This document shows positions 7,866 through 15,979 of a stretch of DNA of 64,000 nucleotides, in pieces. The notes below the pieces were generated by a model. It was not told where the DNA came from. It did no database searches and saw nothing but the letters and a program-made list of their open reading frames with translations. The stretch is from Robiginitalea aurantiaca. Its GTDB lineage: Bacteria; Bacteroidota; Bacteroidia; Flavobacteriales; Flavobacteriaceae. The position numbers and the translations under genes are program-made. Location of the stretch: positions 434,001 through 498,000 of the forward strand of contig NZ_JAUDUY010000003.1 of assembly GCF_030380815.1 (NCBI RefSeq), written 5' to 3'. The first letter of the stretch is position 1. Each line of letters opens with the position of its first letter.

Positions 7866-8654
7866 TTATTTGTTGATTTCGACATCTATCAATTGTATCA
7901 ATTCATGAATAAATGCTACTTGATCCATATGTTTACGACCTAATCCGGTATTGTTCATCATTGCTAACTTTAATCCATTGGTGAATGTTTGATTATTGTG
8001 TTGCCACGCTGCATCGGAAATAACTTTATCACGCCGGGACTCAGGGATATCCTGGGCTTTTAGCCTGATTAGTAATCCGTCTGTGGGAGTAGTTGTATCA
8101 AAGAACTCTATAGCAGAAATATTTTTAACATGTGGATCGTAAAGGTATTCCTCAAATTCTCTCCGCATATGATACTCATTACCGGCAATTGAAGCGTAAT
8201 TATTTTCTAATTCTAGCAAGCCATTTTTAATAGAATCATTTTTTATTAAACTAAGATTGCCTGAGCTCAATAGCTCTTTAAACGTATTGTTGTTCGGAAC
8301 AAAATCTTTCCAACGAAAAACCACTTCATATGTGTCTGTATAGACTTGAGCATCTTTAATGTTTTTTGGGGCATCTCCGTTTATGAGTTTAGCGCATGCC
8401 TGTACCTTTTTGAAATGGTATTCAGCATATTGTTCACTATTTAATATTTCATGCTGTAAATCAATCTTAAGATTTTCGAGGTAGTTAATTTCTTTTTTTC
8501 TTTCCTTCCTTTCTTCATTCCAATTATTAATGGATAAGGCAATCAGGATGCCTATAACCACAAGTACTATTTCCCCAATAGCATACTTAAAGTACTTCCC
8601 GGTTTTATTTTCCATAAGTAAGTTTTGACGAATTCGCCTGAAGAATTTGATCAT
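7866..8654 (-). CDS. DUF6090 family membrane protein (copy 2)
   Basis: About 262 residues from the conserved MIKFF start (an upstream in-frame start would add 15 residues not shared by the other copies). It has the family N-terminus: FFRRIRQNLL, TGKYFKYAIGEI, a single transmembrane helix around residues 27-45 and NNWNEERKERKK. A predicted-helical region with many charges follows. The variable C-terminal part is unlike the other copies except for short blocks such as LLSSGNLSLIKNDSIKNGLL, which has counterparts in copies 3-5. The function is unknown. It is the first gene of the minus-strand array as read from the left. Confidence 0.87.
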   Translation of the reverse strand: MIKFFRRIRQNLLMENKTGKYFKYAIGEIVLVVIGILIALSINNWNEERKERKKEINYLENLKIDLQHEILNSEQYAEYHFKKVQACAKLINGDAPKNIKDAQVYTDTYEVVFRWKDFVPNNNTFKELLSSGNLSLIKNDSIKNGLLELENNYASIAGNEYHMRREFEEYLYDPHVKNISAIEFFDTTTPTDGLLIRLKAQDIPESRRDKVISDAAWQHNNQTFTNGLKLAMMNNTGLGRKHMDQVAFIHELIQLIDVEINK

Positions 8655-8910
8655 ATCTTTCATTTTTAGGCCATAGCACCGCTTTTTTCTCACTGGCAAA
8701 GGTCCGTCAGGTCTTTGTTTCCCGTTCTAACCTCCAAAGAATTTTATCAGTGGCTAAAGGTTTCTGATAACAAAGGAAAACGTTACTTCCTATGATCTTG
8801 AACTTGAAAGCACCTGTCAAAGCAGGGTAATTTGAGCGACCGCAAATTGGGAAAACCGCCCTGGCCGGCAATGCTGTTTGAAACAGTCTTGGTTTAACTG
8901 TATTCAAATT

Positions 8911-9135
8911 CTAAAAAGTCAAAACATTGGCCCATTTTAAAAGGAACATTAATAGAGTTGTCAATCCGATACTGTATAAAATGGCAGCTTGCCAATAGGC
9001 TAGCCTAGTAGGCCAATGTTTCCACATCTTTGGACCATATCCCTTTTTGGCATAACCACTGGTCAGCTTCCAAAAGAGAAAAACGGATATTAAGAAAATC
9101 AATAGCGCTATTAGTAATACCCAGATTTTTTCCAT
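8911..9135 (-). CDS. small membrane protein
   Basis: A 74-residue protein with two probable membrane helices: residues 5-24, and about 48-66 after the basic segment YAKKGYGPKMWKHW. An N-in topology is suggested by the charge distribution. No family is recognised. It sits alone between two poorly conserved array intervals. The 256 bases between it and the DUF6090 gene on its left contain no recognisable gene and no clear repeat arm. Confidence 0.55.
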   Translation of the reverse strand: MEKIWVLLIALLIFLISVFLFWKLTSGYAKKGYGPKMWKHWPTRLAYWQAAILYSIGLTTLLMFLLKWANVLTF

Positions 9136-9211
9136 TTGATTGACTTTGATTTTTTCAAAAGTGTTGAAACAGTACGAATATGTAAAACCGTCGATTTCCG
9201 GCTTCAGACTT

Positions 9212-9300
9212 GCACAACGTTATGATTATGATCCGGATGTACGTCCCGAATTTACTCCTATTTCGCCGATTTTATCCAAAGATTGTAAGCTGTTTTTATT
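9212..9300. repeat. array element with left and right arms
   Basis: The left arm GCACAACGTTATGATTATG (9212-9230) and a right arm beginning ATTGTAAGCTGTTTTTATTC (9282-9301) bracket about 50 bases. The right arm runs into the stop codon of the truncated VOC gene, the same arrangement as at better-preserved junctions. Confidence 0.45.
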
Positions 9301-9514
9301 CTGTTATTTCAATTAGATTTCCTTCAGGGTCAGAAATTACACTTTCATAATATCCGTCACCTGTTGTCCTGTGTTCTCCAATTATTTTAAATCCATTTTT
9401 ACGTACTTGTTCCGTATGGGCCTCAACCTTTTTCTTTGACCCGACCGATATCGCAAAATGTGCTAACCCCAATTTTGAATTTGAGTCATCAATACATTCT
9501 AAAAACCTTTGATG
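9296..9514 (-). pseudogene. C-terminal fragment of a VOC (glyoxalase/bleomycin-resistance) protein
   Basis: The open frame from 9514 to the TAA at 9296-9298 encodes about 72 residues without a start codon. They include GLAHFAISVGSKKKVEAH, then VRKNGFKIIG, then TTGDGYYESVISDPEGN and LIEITE. This is the second half of a typical VOC-fold protein, with the metal-ligand-type His of the AHFAISVG strand and the C-terminal Glu of LIEIT. The first beta-alpha-beta-beta-beta module is missing and the frame is closed by a TAA just upstream. It therefore looks like a truncated cassette gene. This region also fills what would otherwise be a gene-free gap of about 390 bases. Confidence 0.75.
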
Positions 9515-9524
9515 TTATATGCTT

Positions 9525-9881
9525 TTATTCATTTATTCTCTCATAATCTACACGGGCTTTCGCAATACCTTCTGGATTTGGATCCAAGTATAATTCATAA
9601 CCCTTCAGAAGTTTCACTTTTATTAATTCCCCCTTCAGGATTGGAATTTCTTCAATGATTTTTCCTTCTTGTTGAACTCTGATGGAAAATTCTCTTTCGC
9701 CAATATTGTTTACTATGGCATAGCAATCTTGCCCAAAATACGGGTTAATTGTTCCGTCCTGACCCGGACCCTTACCGGTCATTATCATGCTTTGAGAGGG
9801 TTCAAGTATAAATTCTGTTTGAGCTTTGCCTTTAAAGTGTATTAAGAATAGTAAGGATATTACAGGGAATAAGATTTTCAT
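9525..9881 (-). CDS. small exported protein
   Basis: A 118-residue protein with a cleavable-type signal peptide (MKILFPVISLLFLIHFKGKA, then Q) and a mature part of about 98 residues containing GQDCYAIVNNIGEREFSIRV. The mature part looks like a small beta-rich domain. It has a single Cys and no lipobox. No family is recognised. It is separated from the VOC fragment by only ten bases plus a right-arm-like stretch, and is followed upstream by a clear left arm at 9920. Confidence 0.6.
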   Translation of the reverse strand: MKILFPVISLLFLIHFKGKAQTEFILEPSQSMIMTGKGPGQDGTINPYFGQDCYAIVNNIGEREFSIRVQQEGKIIEEIPILKGELIKVKLLKGYELYLDPNPEGIAKARVDYERINE

Positions 9882-9919
9882 GGTTTAATGATTTCTTTTG
9901 ATGTATTGACTTAATGAAA

Positions 9920-9936
9920 GCCAACGGCCTCGGCTA
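9920..9936. repeat. array element, left arm
   Basis: GCCAACGGCCTCGGCTA is nearly identical to the left arm at 23900. It stands 39 bases upstream of the start codon of the small exported protein. The matching right arm before the DUF1697 stop (10133) is not clearly recognisable. Confidence 0.6.
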
Positions 9937-10132
9937 CAAGTAAATGTAAAATGAATCCCACGCATAAATCGAGAACAGGGTAGGTGCCCAAACCTTGCAG
10001 GGAATTATAGATGGTTTCTAAGTTAGGAAAATGTTCTAAGCCTGGCGGAGAGCTAACACATGGTATTATTAGCAAAGGCCATTCTGATTGTGTTCCTTCA
10101 AGGATGCCATACCAGGTATCCTGTAGTCCACC

Positions 10133-10672
10133 TTATTCCTTTTTACATAACTCAGAAAGTTTTAAAACGGTTCTCCAATTTCGTGTTGTGGCTCCAACTT
10201 TCAGTTGTTTTTCAAAAAAGTTGTTGGTCAATTTTGATTCGTGATACTTTCCTTCACAATAAATAAATACTTCTTTGTCTTCAATTTTGAATTGATCCGG
10301 TTCGTAATTGTAGGTTCGTGTTTTCTCAAGGTTTTCTAGAATCGGTTCTTCCTTGAGAAAGGTCAGGTGAAGTCGCTTTAATTCGGCAGTCTTCTCAATG
10401 AAGGGATTGTTGCTAATTGAATTTTCAAGCTCATTTTCCCTCCTTACAATAACTGGAACATCATACCCAAACTTTTCCGCAATTGCCTTTTCAAGTGCAT
10501 TTTCCAATTCAGCGTTTTTTCTGTCTGAATTGAAAATCAGGTTTCCACTTTGAATGTATGTTTGAACATTTTTAAGTCCTATTTTTTCACACATTGCCTT
10601 TAGGTCAGCCATGCGGATTTTTCGTTTTCCTCCTACATTTATTCCTCTTAATAATCCGACTTTTCTCTGCAT
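10133..10672 (-). CDS. DUF1697 domain protein
   Basis: A 179-residue soluble protein. The N-terminus KVGLLRGINVGGKRKIRMADL, followed by YIQSGNLIFNS, is the signature of DUF1697, a family of small conserved bacterial proteins of unknown activity. The length matches the usual ~180 residues and the protein appears complete. The next gene upstream (10703-10954) is only 30 bases away without a repeat, so these two may share one cassette-like unit. Confidence 0.88.
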   Translation of the reverse strand: MQRKVGLLRGINVGGKRKIRMADLKAMCEKIGLKNVQTYIQSGNLIFNSDRKNAELENALEKAIAEKFGYDVPVIVRRENELENSISNNPFIEKTAELKRLHLTFLKEEPILENLEKTRTYNYEPDQFKIEDKEVFIYCEGKYHESKLTNNFFEKQLKVGATTRNWRTVLKLSELCKKE

Positions 10673-10702
10673 TGTCTAATTAATCGTATTCTGTGATGGG
10701 GT

Positions 10703-10954
10703 TTAAAAAAGGGTTGAATTCCAATTTATGTATTTGATAAAGGCGGGTAAACGTTTTGTTTTCCCTCGTTCATTCAGGAGATCAATTAGCCATTCATACC
10801 ATTCCATGAATGTTGGATGCGCTCTGTCGATCCTTGTTTCATCTACCCAGGTTTTAAGGATTTTCCAAAGTGTTAAGCCTGCCCCTCCTACAAGATCCTC
10901 CATGGCATCTAATGGCATCACCCACTTTAAAAACAAGTAATCCAACTGTTTCAA
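10703..10954 (-). CDS. hypothetical protein
   Basis: An 83-residue protein with many aromatic residues (WVMPLDAMEDLVGGAGLTLW, then FMEWYEWLIDLLNER). It has no signal peptide and probably forms a small helical domain. I do not recognise the family. The composition is not that of a random frame, and it lies in line with its neighbours on the same strand. An alternative start is the second ATG (MPLDAMEDL), 12 residues in. Confidence 0.5.
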   Translation of the reverse strand: MKQLDYLFLKWVMPLDAMEDLVGGAGLTLWKILKTWVDETRIDRAHPTFMEWYEWLIDLLNERGKTKRLPAFIKYINWNSTLF

Positions 10955-11004
10955 ACTTCACACCTACTCTTAATGCTGCAGGTTACGCATTTTTTGCCCC
11001 GGCT

Positions 11005-11382
11005 TTATTTCGCTTCTTTCCTAAGAATTTTCTCCATTTTACGACCTTTTGCCAATTCATCAATCAGCTTTTCCATACGTCTGCATTGTTTGTACACTTT
11101 AAACTCATCCTCTATTTCTTCAATTCGATAGCCACAAACGACACCTTTAATTAAGTGTGCGTTTGGATTTATTTTCGCTTTTTGAAAAAAGGTTCTAAAA
11201 GTTGCTTTTTCTTCAATTAGTGCTTGTAAAGCATCCGGTTCAATACCCGTGAACCATTCAATTACCTGGTTGAGTTCTTCCTTTGTCCGTCCATTTTTCT
11301 CCAGTCTATTCAGGTAAAGCGGATATATGGATGCGAATATCATATTGGCAACTTTTTCATTTTTTTCGACTGTGACTTTCAT
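11005..11382 (-). CDS. DUF2200 domain protein
   Basis: A 125-residue protein matching DUF2200. Family landmarks in order are FASIYPLYLNRLEKNGRTKEE, then VIEWFTGI, then FFQKAKINPNAHLIKGVVCG, then RIEEIED, and a C-terminal KLIDELAKGRKMEKILR. The length is typical and the protein is presumably cytoplasmic. The function of the family is not known. The stop is followed on the left by a short gap without a repeat, and the start is followed on the right by a repeat arm near 11431. Confidence 0.88.
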   Translation of the reverse strand: MKVTVEKNEKVANMIFASIYPLYLNRLEKNGRTKEELNQVIEWFTGIEPDALQALIEEKATFRTFFQKAKINPNAHLIKGVVCGYRIEEIEDEFKVYKQCRRMEKLIDELAKGRKMEKILRKEAK

Positions 11383-11430
11383 GATAATTGATTTTAAAAG
11401 GTCAGGTTGTATCGGCTTTGCGCCATTTCT

Positions 11431-11456
11431 TATAGCATTTATTGCCCTTTCCTTAA
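11431..11456. repeat. array element, right arm
   Basis: TATAGCATTTATTGCCCTTT followed by CCTTAA corresponds position by position to the right arm at 24013 (TATAGCCATTATTGTAC, then TTTCGTTAT). It overlaps the stop of DUF6090 copy 3. The left arm is at best vestigial. Confidence 0.5.
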
Positions 11457-12235
11457 TCTACAATCTCAGATTCTAAAACCTGGAGGATATAATCAATCCT
11501 ATTCATCAAAGTTTGACCCTCTTGGTTATTAAAGGTATTTAAATTCATAGTCCATACAATCATGCCTTCCAGTTTTGGGTCGGAAAGCAATATAACTTTA
11601 TTATACATACTGATTTTCGATTTTCCAGGGATGGGATTGCTCACTTTTCTGGCTTCCAGTAAGGCTGAACTTGCTTTTTGCCAGAAAGAAAAACCCAAAT
11701 CACGCTGGATGCCTATTTCGTTCATGTATGGCATATAGATTGTTTCGTAATACCTTAAAAACATTTGCTCTACTTCTTGAAGCTGAATAACATCTGTGCT
11801 CCAATTTATAAGCAATTGCTTTAACTCTTCGTTCGTTATAATTTCGATACTACCAGAGCTGACTAAGTCATTTTGAATAGGGTCAAATGTGGTTGGAACA
11901 ATGCTTCCTAAATATGTGAGAATGCTGTCAATATCGGCCTTTTCAGGTTCGTTGTAATAGGATAACAGTCGACTACATTTTTTAATAATATCATTTCTGC
12001 TTTCAATTTTATTTAAAAGTTGTTCCCGATTTGATCTAAATTCATTGGTCAACCTTTTTAAAATCGCTTGTTCTTTCTTTCTCTCTATTCTTTGTTCATT
12101 CCAATTATTAATCTGTAATGCAATTAGTATCCCAATAACAACCAGTATGATCTCTCCAATTGCATATTTGAAATACTTACCAGTATTGCCTTCTGAAAGC
12201 ATGTTTTGTCTAATTTTTCGAAAGAATTTTATCAT
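11453..12235 (-). CDS. DUF6090 family membrane protein (copy 3)
   Basis: A 260-residue protein with the hallmark start MIKFFRKIRQNML, TGKYFKYAIGEI, a membrane helix at about residues 26-44 and NNWNEQRIERKKEQ. The C-terminal ~200 residues are mostly helical, with a recognisable middle block (DLVSSGSIEIITNEELKQLL) shared in outline with other copies. Its upstream leader (about 25 bases, GGTTGG..GTAATGAAGC in plus-strand reading) is shared with copies 4 and 5, which suggests that gene and leader move or duplicate together. The function is unknown. Confidence 0.88.
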   Translation of the reverse strand: MIKFFRKIRQNMLSEGNTGKYFKYAIGEIILVVIGILIALQINNWNEQRIERKKEQAILKRLTNEFRSNREQLLNKIESRNDIIKKCSRLLSYYNEPEKADIDSILTYLGSIVPTTFDPIQNDLVSSGSIEIITNEELKQLLINWSTDVIQLQEVEQMFLRYYETIYMPYMNEIGIQRDLGFSFWQKASSALLEARKVSNPIPGKSKISMYNKVILLSDPKLEGMIVWTMNLNTFNNQEGQTLMNRIDYILQVLESEIVD

Positions 12236-12259
12236 TGATTAGCGGTTGGTTGTAATGAA

Positions 12260-12401
12260 GCAAACCGGTTTGGTATATGAAAAGTAGTGGTTTTAATTCT
12301 CTGACTTTTCGGATAAATACGGAACTTAAACTTTTGGCATTCATTTTTGATAAAGCACCAAAACTGCAATTTTTTAGATACACTTTTTGCAGCGGTTACT
12401 C
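12260..12401. repeat. array element with left and right arms
   Basis: The left arm GCAAACCGGTTTGGTATATG (12260-12279) and a worn right arm TAGATACACTTTTTGCAGC (12375 onward) enclose about 95 bases. The right arm overlaps the stop of the serine hydrolase gene. Confidence 0.45.
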
Positions 12402-13733
12402 CTTTAACCCTTCGAAACTATTTCCATCATTATTCGTCCAAACCATTTTAACTATATTTCCTTGATCATCTTCTTTAAACTCAATGTACGAGTACAGGGT
12501 TCTACTGAAAAATCGACTATCTTCAAGTAGGATCAATTCCGAATATCCTCCTTCGTTTGCTCTGGCTTGAATTTTGCCCTCAATTCCTTCAACATATACT
12601 TTAAAATTTGGTCCAAATGCGTAGGTGCCAATTATTTCTTCTTTGTCAATTTTGGTATCCTTTTCGGGCGGGATGCTCTTGGCTCTACTTTCATATTCTT
12701 TGTTGAAAACTATTGCGGCAATGTCTCTCCTAAAAAAATCTGCGACACCTGTTTGTATATTGCCCAGAATAATTACAGAAATGTCTGACTCTTCATAGTG
12801 CAGGTAATCTGCAATATATCCATTGACCCTTCCGTCATGACCAAATACAGGTTCTTCCAAAGATTCATACACAGAAATTCCATAACCATAATTGTGGCCA
12901 TAATTCTCTAGAAATTTCTCGTAAGATTCTTCACTCATCAGAGATCTATTTTTAATTGACCCAATCCATAATTGTAGATCTTGCACCGTACTATACAGAG
13001 ATCCTGAACCTTTCAGCAATTCAGGGTCAAGGAAGTCGGTTATCTTGACATTACTGTATCCTGAAGGGTCATAACCAACAGCGAGATCTGGAACCACCTC
13101 ATTATATCTATTGTGACCGGTCGCCGTCATTTTCAAAGGTTGGAATATATTTTCCTTCAGGTAATCCTGATAGGTGCTACCACTTAATTTTTCAATGATT
13201 TGGGCTAAAATGGCATATCCGCCATTTGAATATTCATATTGAGTTCCCGATTCAAATTGAAGTTCGGAATCCAGAACTAATTTTGTTAAATCAGATATAG
13301 TTTTCTTTTCACCGGACAGTTTATTGAAATTAGGCACAGTGTATATATCAGCAATTCCTGCAGTATGGGTCAAAAGTTGCTGTATAGTCATCCGTTCGGC
13401 ATTCGAGTGATCCGGAAAAAATTTGGACAAAGTGTCTGTAGTATGTAACAATCCTTCTTGTTCCAAGATTAGAATGGCTGCTGCCGTAAACTGCTTTGAA
13501 ACAGATCCGATTTTGAATCTGGTGTTTATCTCATTCGGAACTTTGAAGGATTGGGTAGCAAAACCATAACAGTTTTCAAATATGGTTTCGTCATTTTTTG
13601 TAATGAGAATACAACCGCTGAAATCACCAGTTTTGACGTATGAATTAGTATAGTCATTCACAAGTTTAGAAATATCCTGTGCTTGTGCCTGAAGATTAAC
13701 GGAAAGGAATAATAAAACTAATATGTATCTCAT
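12396..13733 (-). CDS. serine hydrolase of the beta-lactamase/PBP class C fold
   Basis: A 445-residue exported protein with signal peptide MRYILVLLFLSVNLQAQAQ. The catalytic S-x-x-K is in KIGSVSKQFTA (around residue 77). The Y-x-N motif is YEYSNGG (around residue 168), and the third motif is GHDGRVNG (around residue 300). The last 100 residues form an extra domain of the kind often attached to these hydrolases. Family members include esterases, D-aminopeptidases and peptidases; the substrate cannot be read here, and clinical beta-lactam resistance should not be assumed. It is the larger of two such hydrolases in the array. Confidence 0.88.
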   Translation of the reverse strand: MRYILVLLFLSVNLQAQAQDISKLVNDYTNSYVKTGDFSGCILITKNDETIFENCYGFATQSFKVPNEINTRFKIGSVSKQFTAAAILILEQEGLLHTTDTLSKFFPDHSNAERMTIQQLLTHTAGIADIYTVPNFNKLSGEKKTISDLTKLVLDSELQFESGTQYEYSNGGYAILAQIIEKLSGSTYQDYLKENIFQPLKMTATGHNRYNEVVPDLAVGYDPSGYSNVKITDFLDPELLKGSGSLYSTVQDLQLWIGSIKNRSLMSEESYEKFLENYGHNYGYGISVYESLEEPVFGHDGRVNGYIADYLHYEESDISVIILGNIQTGVADFFRRDIAAIVFNKEYESRAKSIPPEKDTKIDKEEIIGTYAFGPNFKVYVEGIEGKIQARANEGGYSELILLEDSRFFSRTLYSYIEFKEDDQGNIVKMVWTNNDGNSFEGLKE

Positions 13734-13752
13734 CTCTTAAATTCTAATTGCT

Positions 13753-13925
13753 GCAAACGGTCTAGTGTAACCCTCAGCTGGGAGTAACATGTGCTAATTT
13801 TTAGTTAGGCCCAGATATTAGCAATCCCCAGTAGATTCGGACGTAGTCGAATCCGCCATTCCAAGCGAATCGAGCAGTCAAACAAACTGCGATTATACAT
13901 TCAATGTAAAACGTTTTTTGTATTC
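13753..13925. repeat. array element with internal hairpin
   Basis: The left arm GCAAACGGTCTAGTGTA (13753-13769) starts the element, and a right-arm-like stretch from 13891 ends it at the stop of the next gene. In between lies an internal stem GATTCG/CGAATC (13834-13839 and 13848-13853), comparable to the variable central hairpin of attC sites. Confidence 0.5.
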
Positions 13926-14325
13926 AGTATGCTATTCCCGCTTTCGTGAATAATTCACGGGCTTGTGCCAATTCAAATTGGTCTTTAAAATTTCCCAGGT
14001 TCCTCTTCTTTCCGTTTTTCAATACCAGGGCAAATCTTTTCTTTCCGAAGATTGTTTTTTCTTCAAGTCGACTTATTTCTCCAATTGAAATTTTCTCCGC
14101 TGTCGATACTTTGAATAGGAACATAACGAGTACTGCCAATGAAATGACTCCTAATCCGATCCATATATATTCAATAAACCCATATTCATCTGTTTCTTTT
14201 CCAAATATTCGGATCGTTGCATTTGCCAAATTCAACAGCATTAAAATTTTTAAAATAAGATATTGGTTTTTTAGGCCATCTTTAATTTCGATTGAGTTTT
14301 CCAATTCATCAAATATTATTTTCAT
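13924..14325 (-). CDS. membrane protein of unknown function
   Basis: A 133-residue protein. After a short soluble N-terminus (MKIIFDELENSIEIKDGLKN) come two hydrophobic helices (about residues 22-42 and 50-73), then a charged domain with KKRFALVLKNGKKRNLG and a C-terminal helix. The layout of two helices followed by a small beta-rich tail resembles bacterial PH-like membrane proteins, but that is only an impression. No family is recognised with confidence. It is bracketed by array elements on both sides. Confidence 0.6.
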   Translation of the reverse strand: MKIIFDELENSIEIKDGLKNQYLILKILMLLNLANATIRIFGKETDEYGFIEYIWIGLGVISLAVLVMFLFKVSTAEKISIGEISRLEEKTIFGKKRFALVLKNGKKRNLGNFKDQFELAQARELFTKAGIAY

Positions 14326-14359
14326 CCTATTTCGTTTATTCTTTTTTTTGGTGAAAGTT

Positions 14360-14557
14360 GTAAACGGTTCCGACTATGGCGTGGCGCCATTTATGCTCAA
14401 GCCATTCCATGAATTATTAATAAAGCCTAAGATAGTACATTAGCCTATGCCGTAACCCGTGCGCAACTTTTGCGAATAGCCTCAAAATTTTACACTAAAA
14501 GGAAAGTAGGTGATAACGGCACCATTACTTACTGCCAGTGTGGATATTCGTTTTCAT
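14360..14557. repeat. array element with left and right arms
   Basis: The left arm GTAAACGGTTCCGACTATGG (14360-14379) is followed by a right arm GCCAGTGTGGATATTCGTTT (14534 onward) just before the stop of the PliI-like gene. The tail TTCGTTTTCAT matches the tail at 17124-17133. Confidence 0.5.
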
Positions 14558-14570
14558 GAAATAAATTTCA

Positions 14571-15218
14571 TCAATATTCACTAATCTTATCAATTACAAA
14601 TCGTCTGGAGGCTTCACCATCTTTTAGTTTATATTCAATCTGTCGAGTGCCTCCTGTAGGATTGCTATTTGTATCACCGTCCTTATAAACTGGAAATCTT
14701 CGCGCTAAAGTGGTCTCTATAATAGCAAATTCATCGTGTCCCATATAGCCACTACTTGCTTCTTTATTTTCAGAAATCTCCGGGAAGTAAATTTGACTTA
14801 TAGACTTTCCATTATTTACTGAATAGCCAATTACATTGCCATAGCTGCCACTTCCTGCTGAAGTTGTATAAACTAAGATTTCAGGAAACCCATCTGAGTT
14901 CAAATCTTCAATTTCTGCATTAACAACTTGTCCGTCTATTTCAACTTCTATTTTTTGATTATCTATTTCCAATCCGCTAGGTTGAATGGTCAGCTCACTA
15001 ATAGACCCTTCTCCAGTAGTTCTAATATCAAAGGTTATATTTTGTAATGTCAAAGTTTTTTGGAATACAATTTTTTGTTCTTCCTCATTAGCCTCCTTAG
15101 TACTTGAGACCTCAGTGTTTTCAATTTGTTCCGGATTGATTTTTTTCTTTTCGTTCTTACATGCTATGGTTGTTAAGACACCAAGTAGAATAATGAACAT
15201 TTTTTTTAATTGATTCAT
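14571..15218 (-). CDS. PliI-like lipoprotein (putative I-type lysozyme inhibitor)
   Basis: A 215-residue lipoprotein (lipobox ending TTIAC at Cys20, followed by an acidic, lysine-rich linker). The C-terminal ~110 residues carry DLNSDGFPEILVYTTSAGSG, then GYMGHDEFAIIETTLARRF, then GDTNSNPTGGTRQIEYKL. I recognise these as hallmarks of the PliI family of periplasmic inhibitors of invertebrate-type lysozyme, including the SGxY-type loop (SGSYGN). The family proteins protect peptidoglycan against host or predator lysozymes. Lipid anchoring and an N-terminal beta-rich spacer are extra here. The family assignment is from memory of the motif; inhibition itself is inferred. Confidence 0.68.
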   Translation of the reverse strand: MNQLKKMFIILLGVLTTIACKNEKKKINPEQIENTEVSSTKEANEEEQKIVFQKTLTLQNITFDIRTTGEGSISELTIQPSGLEIDNQKIEVEIDGQVVNAEIEDLNSDGFPEILVYTTSAGSGSYGNVIGYSVNNGKSISQIYFPEISENKEASSGYMGHDEFAIIETTLARRFPVYKDGDTNSNPTGGTRQIEYKLKDGEASRRFVIDKISEY

Positions 15219-15239
15219 AGTTTTGTTATTTAAGTATTT

Positions 15240-15514
15240 CCAAGGGTTCCGGCTGCGGTCCGGCGCCTCAAGGCGCAGGCCAATCCAGTTTTATTTAATG
15301 AACTTTAAAATAGGAAAAATTCCTGTGCCCTGCCAGCCTATTTTCCAGACGTTTTGATTTTCCGGGTGTTTGTCGGTTAGGGTTGATAAAGGACCATAGC
15401 GGATTAAACATATCTGCTTTGCTTGGAGAAAAATACTTTAATATACAAGTAGCGGTTTGAGTACATTCTCAAACCGCAATTACTTATACACTATGTTATA
15501 GGGAGTTCTTTATC
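15240..15514. repeat. array element with two internal hairpins
   Basis: The left arm is a worn CCAAGGGTTCCGGCTGCGG. Inside are a GCGCCT/AGGCGC stem (15263-15276) and a perfect 10-bp stem GCGGTTTGAG/CTCAAACCGC (15452-15461 and 15468-15477). The right end at TTATACACTATGTTATAGGG reaches the next stop codon. No gene was found in these 290 bases. Confidence 0.45.
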
Positions 15515-15896
15515 CTTTTGGCTCGGTTTTATTAAACATGTAACGTGCAATTTTCCATTCTCCATTTGCTTTTTCGAACACAAAAAGCTCTCTGTTTGCT
15601 TCGGGCACTTCAACGCCATTTGCATGAACCTTAACTGTCCCCTTTGAACTTGTTACTGCAAAGGCCATATTTCCTTCAACTACTATTTCCTCAATAAAGA
15701 ATTCAATATTCAAGTGAATTTGAGAGAATACAAATTCATATGATTTTAATATACCTTCAGAACCTATTCCAGAAGGTGCCTCTGTTGGCATGAATACTCC
15801 ATCCTTTGTGTAAAGGCTTTGGGCGAGTTTTGCATTGGATGTATTCAATGACTTCTTATACACACTTAGTAACTCTTCTATTTTTTGTTTAAACAA
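15510..15896 (-). CDS. SnoaL/DUF4440-like small protein
   Basis: A 128-residue protein with the cystatin-like alpha+beta fold pattern of the SnoaL/NTF2 superfamily. It has an N-terminal helix (FKQKIEELLSVYKKSLNTSN), AQSLYTKDGVFMP, then GIGSEGILKSYEFVF, and closing strands FVFEKANGEWKIARYMFN. These are typical of the SgcJ/EcaC-type DUF4440 proteins. It has no signal peptide, so it should be cytoplasmic. The enzymatic activity of most members is unknown. It shares its fold class with the lipoprotein at 16605-17075, yet the two differ enough to be independent acquisitions. Confidence 0.82.
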   Translation of the reverse strand: MFKQKIEELLSVYKKSLNTSNAKLAQSLYTKDGVFMPTEAPSGIGSEGILKSYEFVFSQIHLNIEFFIEEIVVEGNMAFAVTSSKGTVKVHANGVEVPEANRELFVFEKANGEWKIARYMFNKTEPKG

Positions 15897-15979
15897 AAGT
15901 CAAGAAATAGAATCATGCGTACCTATAAGGTATATTAAGAAAGAAGCTTAAGGAAGATTAAGGTTTTGCCCATTTCGAT

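Noticed and set aside
8707-8907. 66-codon minus-strand frame between DUF6090 copy 2 and the small membrane protein
   Set aside because: There is no recognisable pattern, the composition is mixed, and it lies in a gap where worn repeat sequence is expected. A real fragment cannot be excluded.
10011-10266. Plus-strand frames of about 70 codons in the gap before the DUF1697 gene
   Set aside because: They overlap the DUF1697 coding end and array-element sequence, with no protein-like features.
15219-15509. CRISPR array or other regularly spaced repeats
   Set aside because: The hairpins here are single, not regularly spaced copies; no CRISPR-type repeat-spacer series and no cas genes were seen anywhere in the window.
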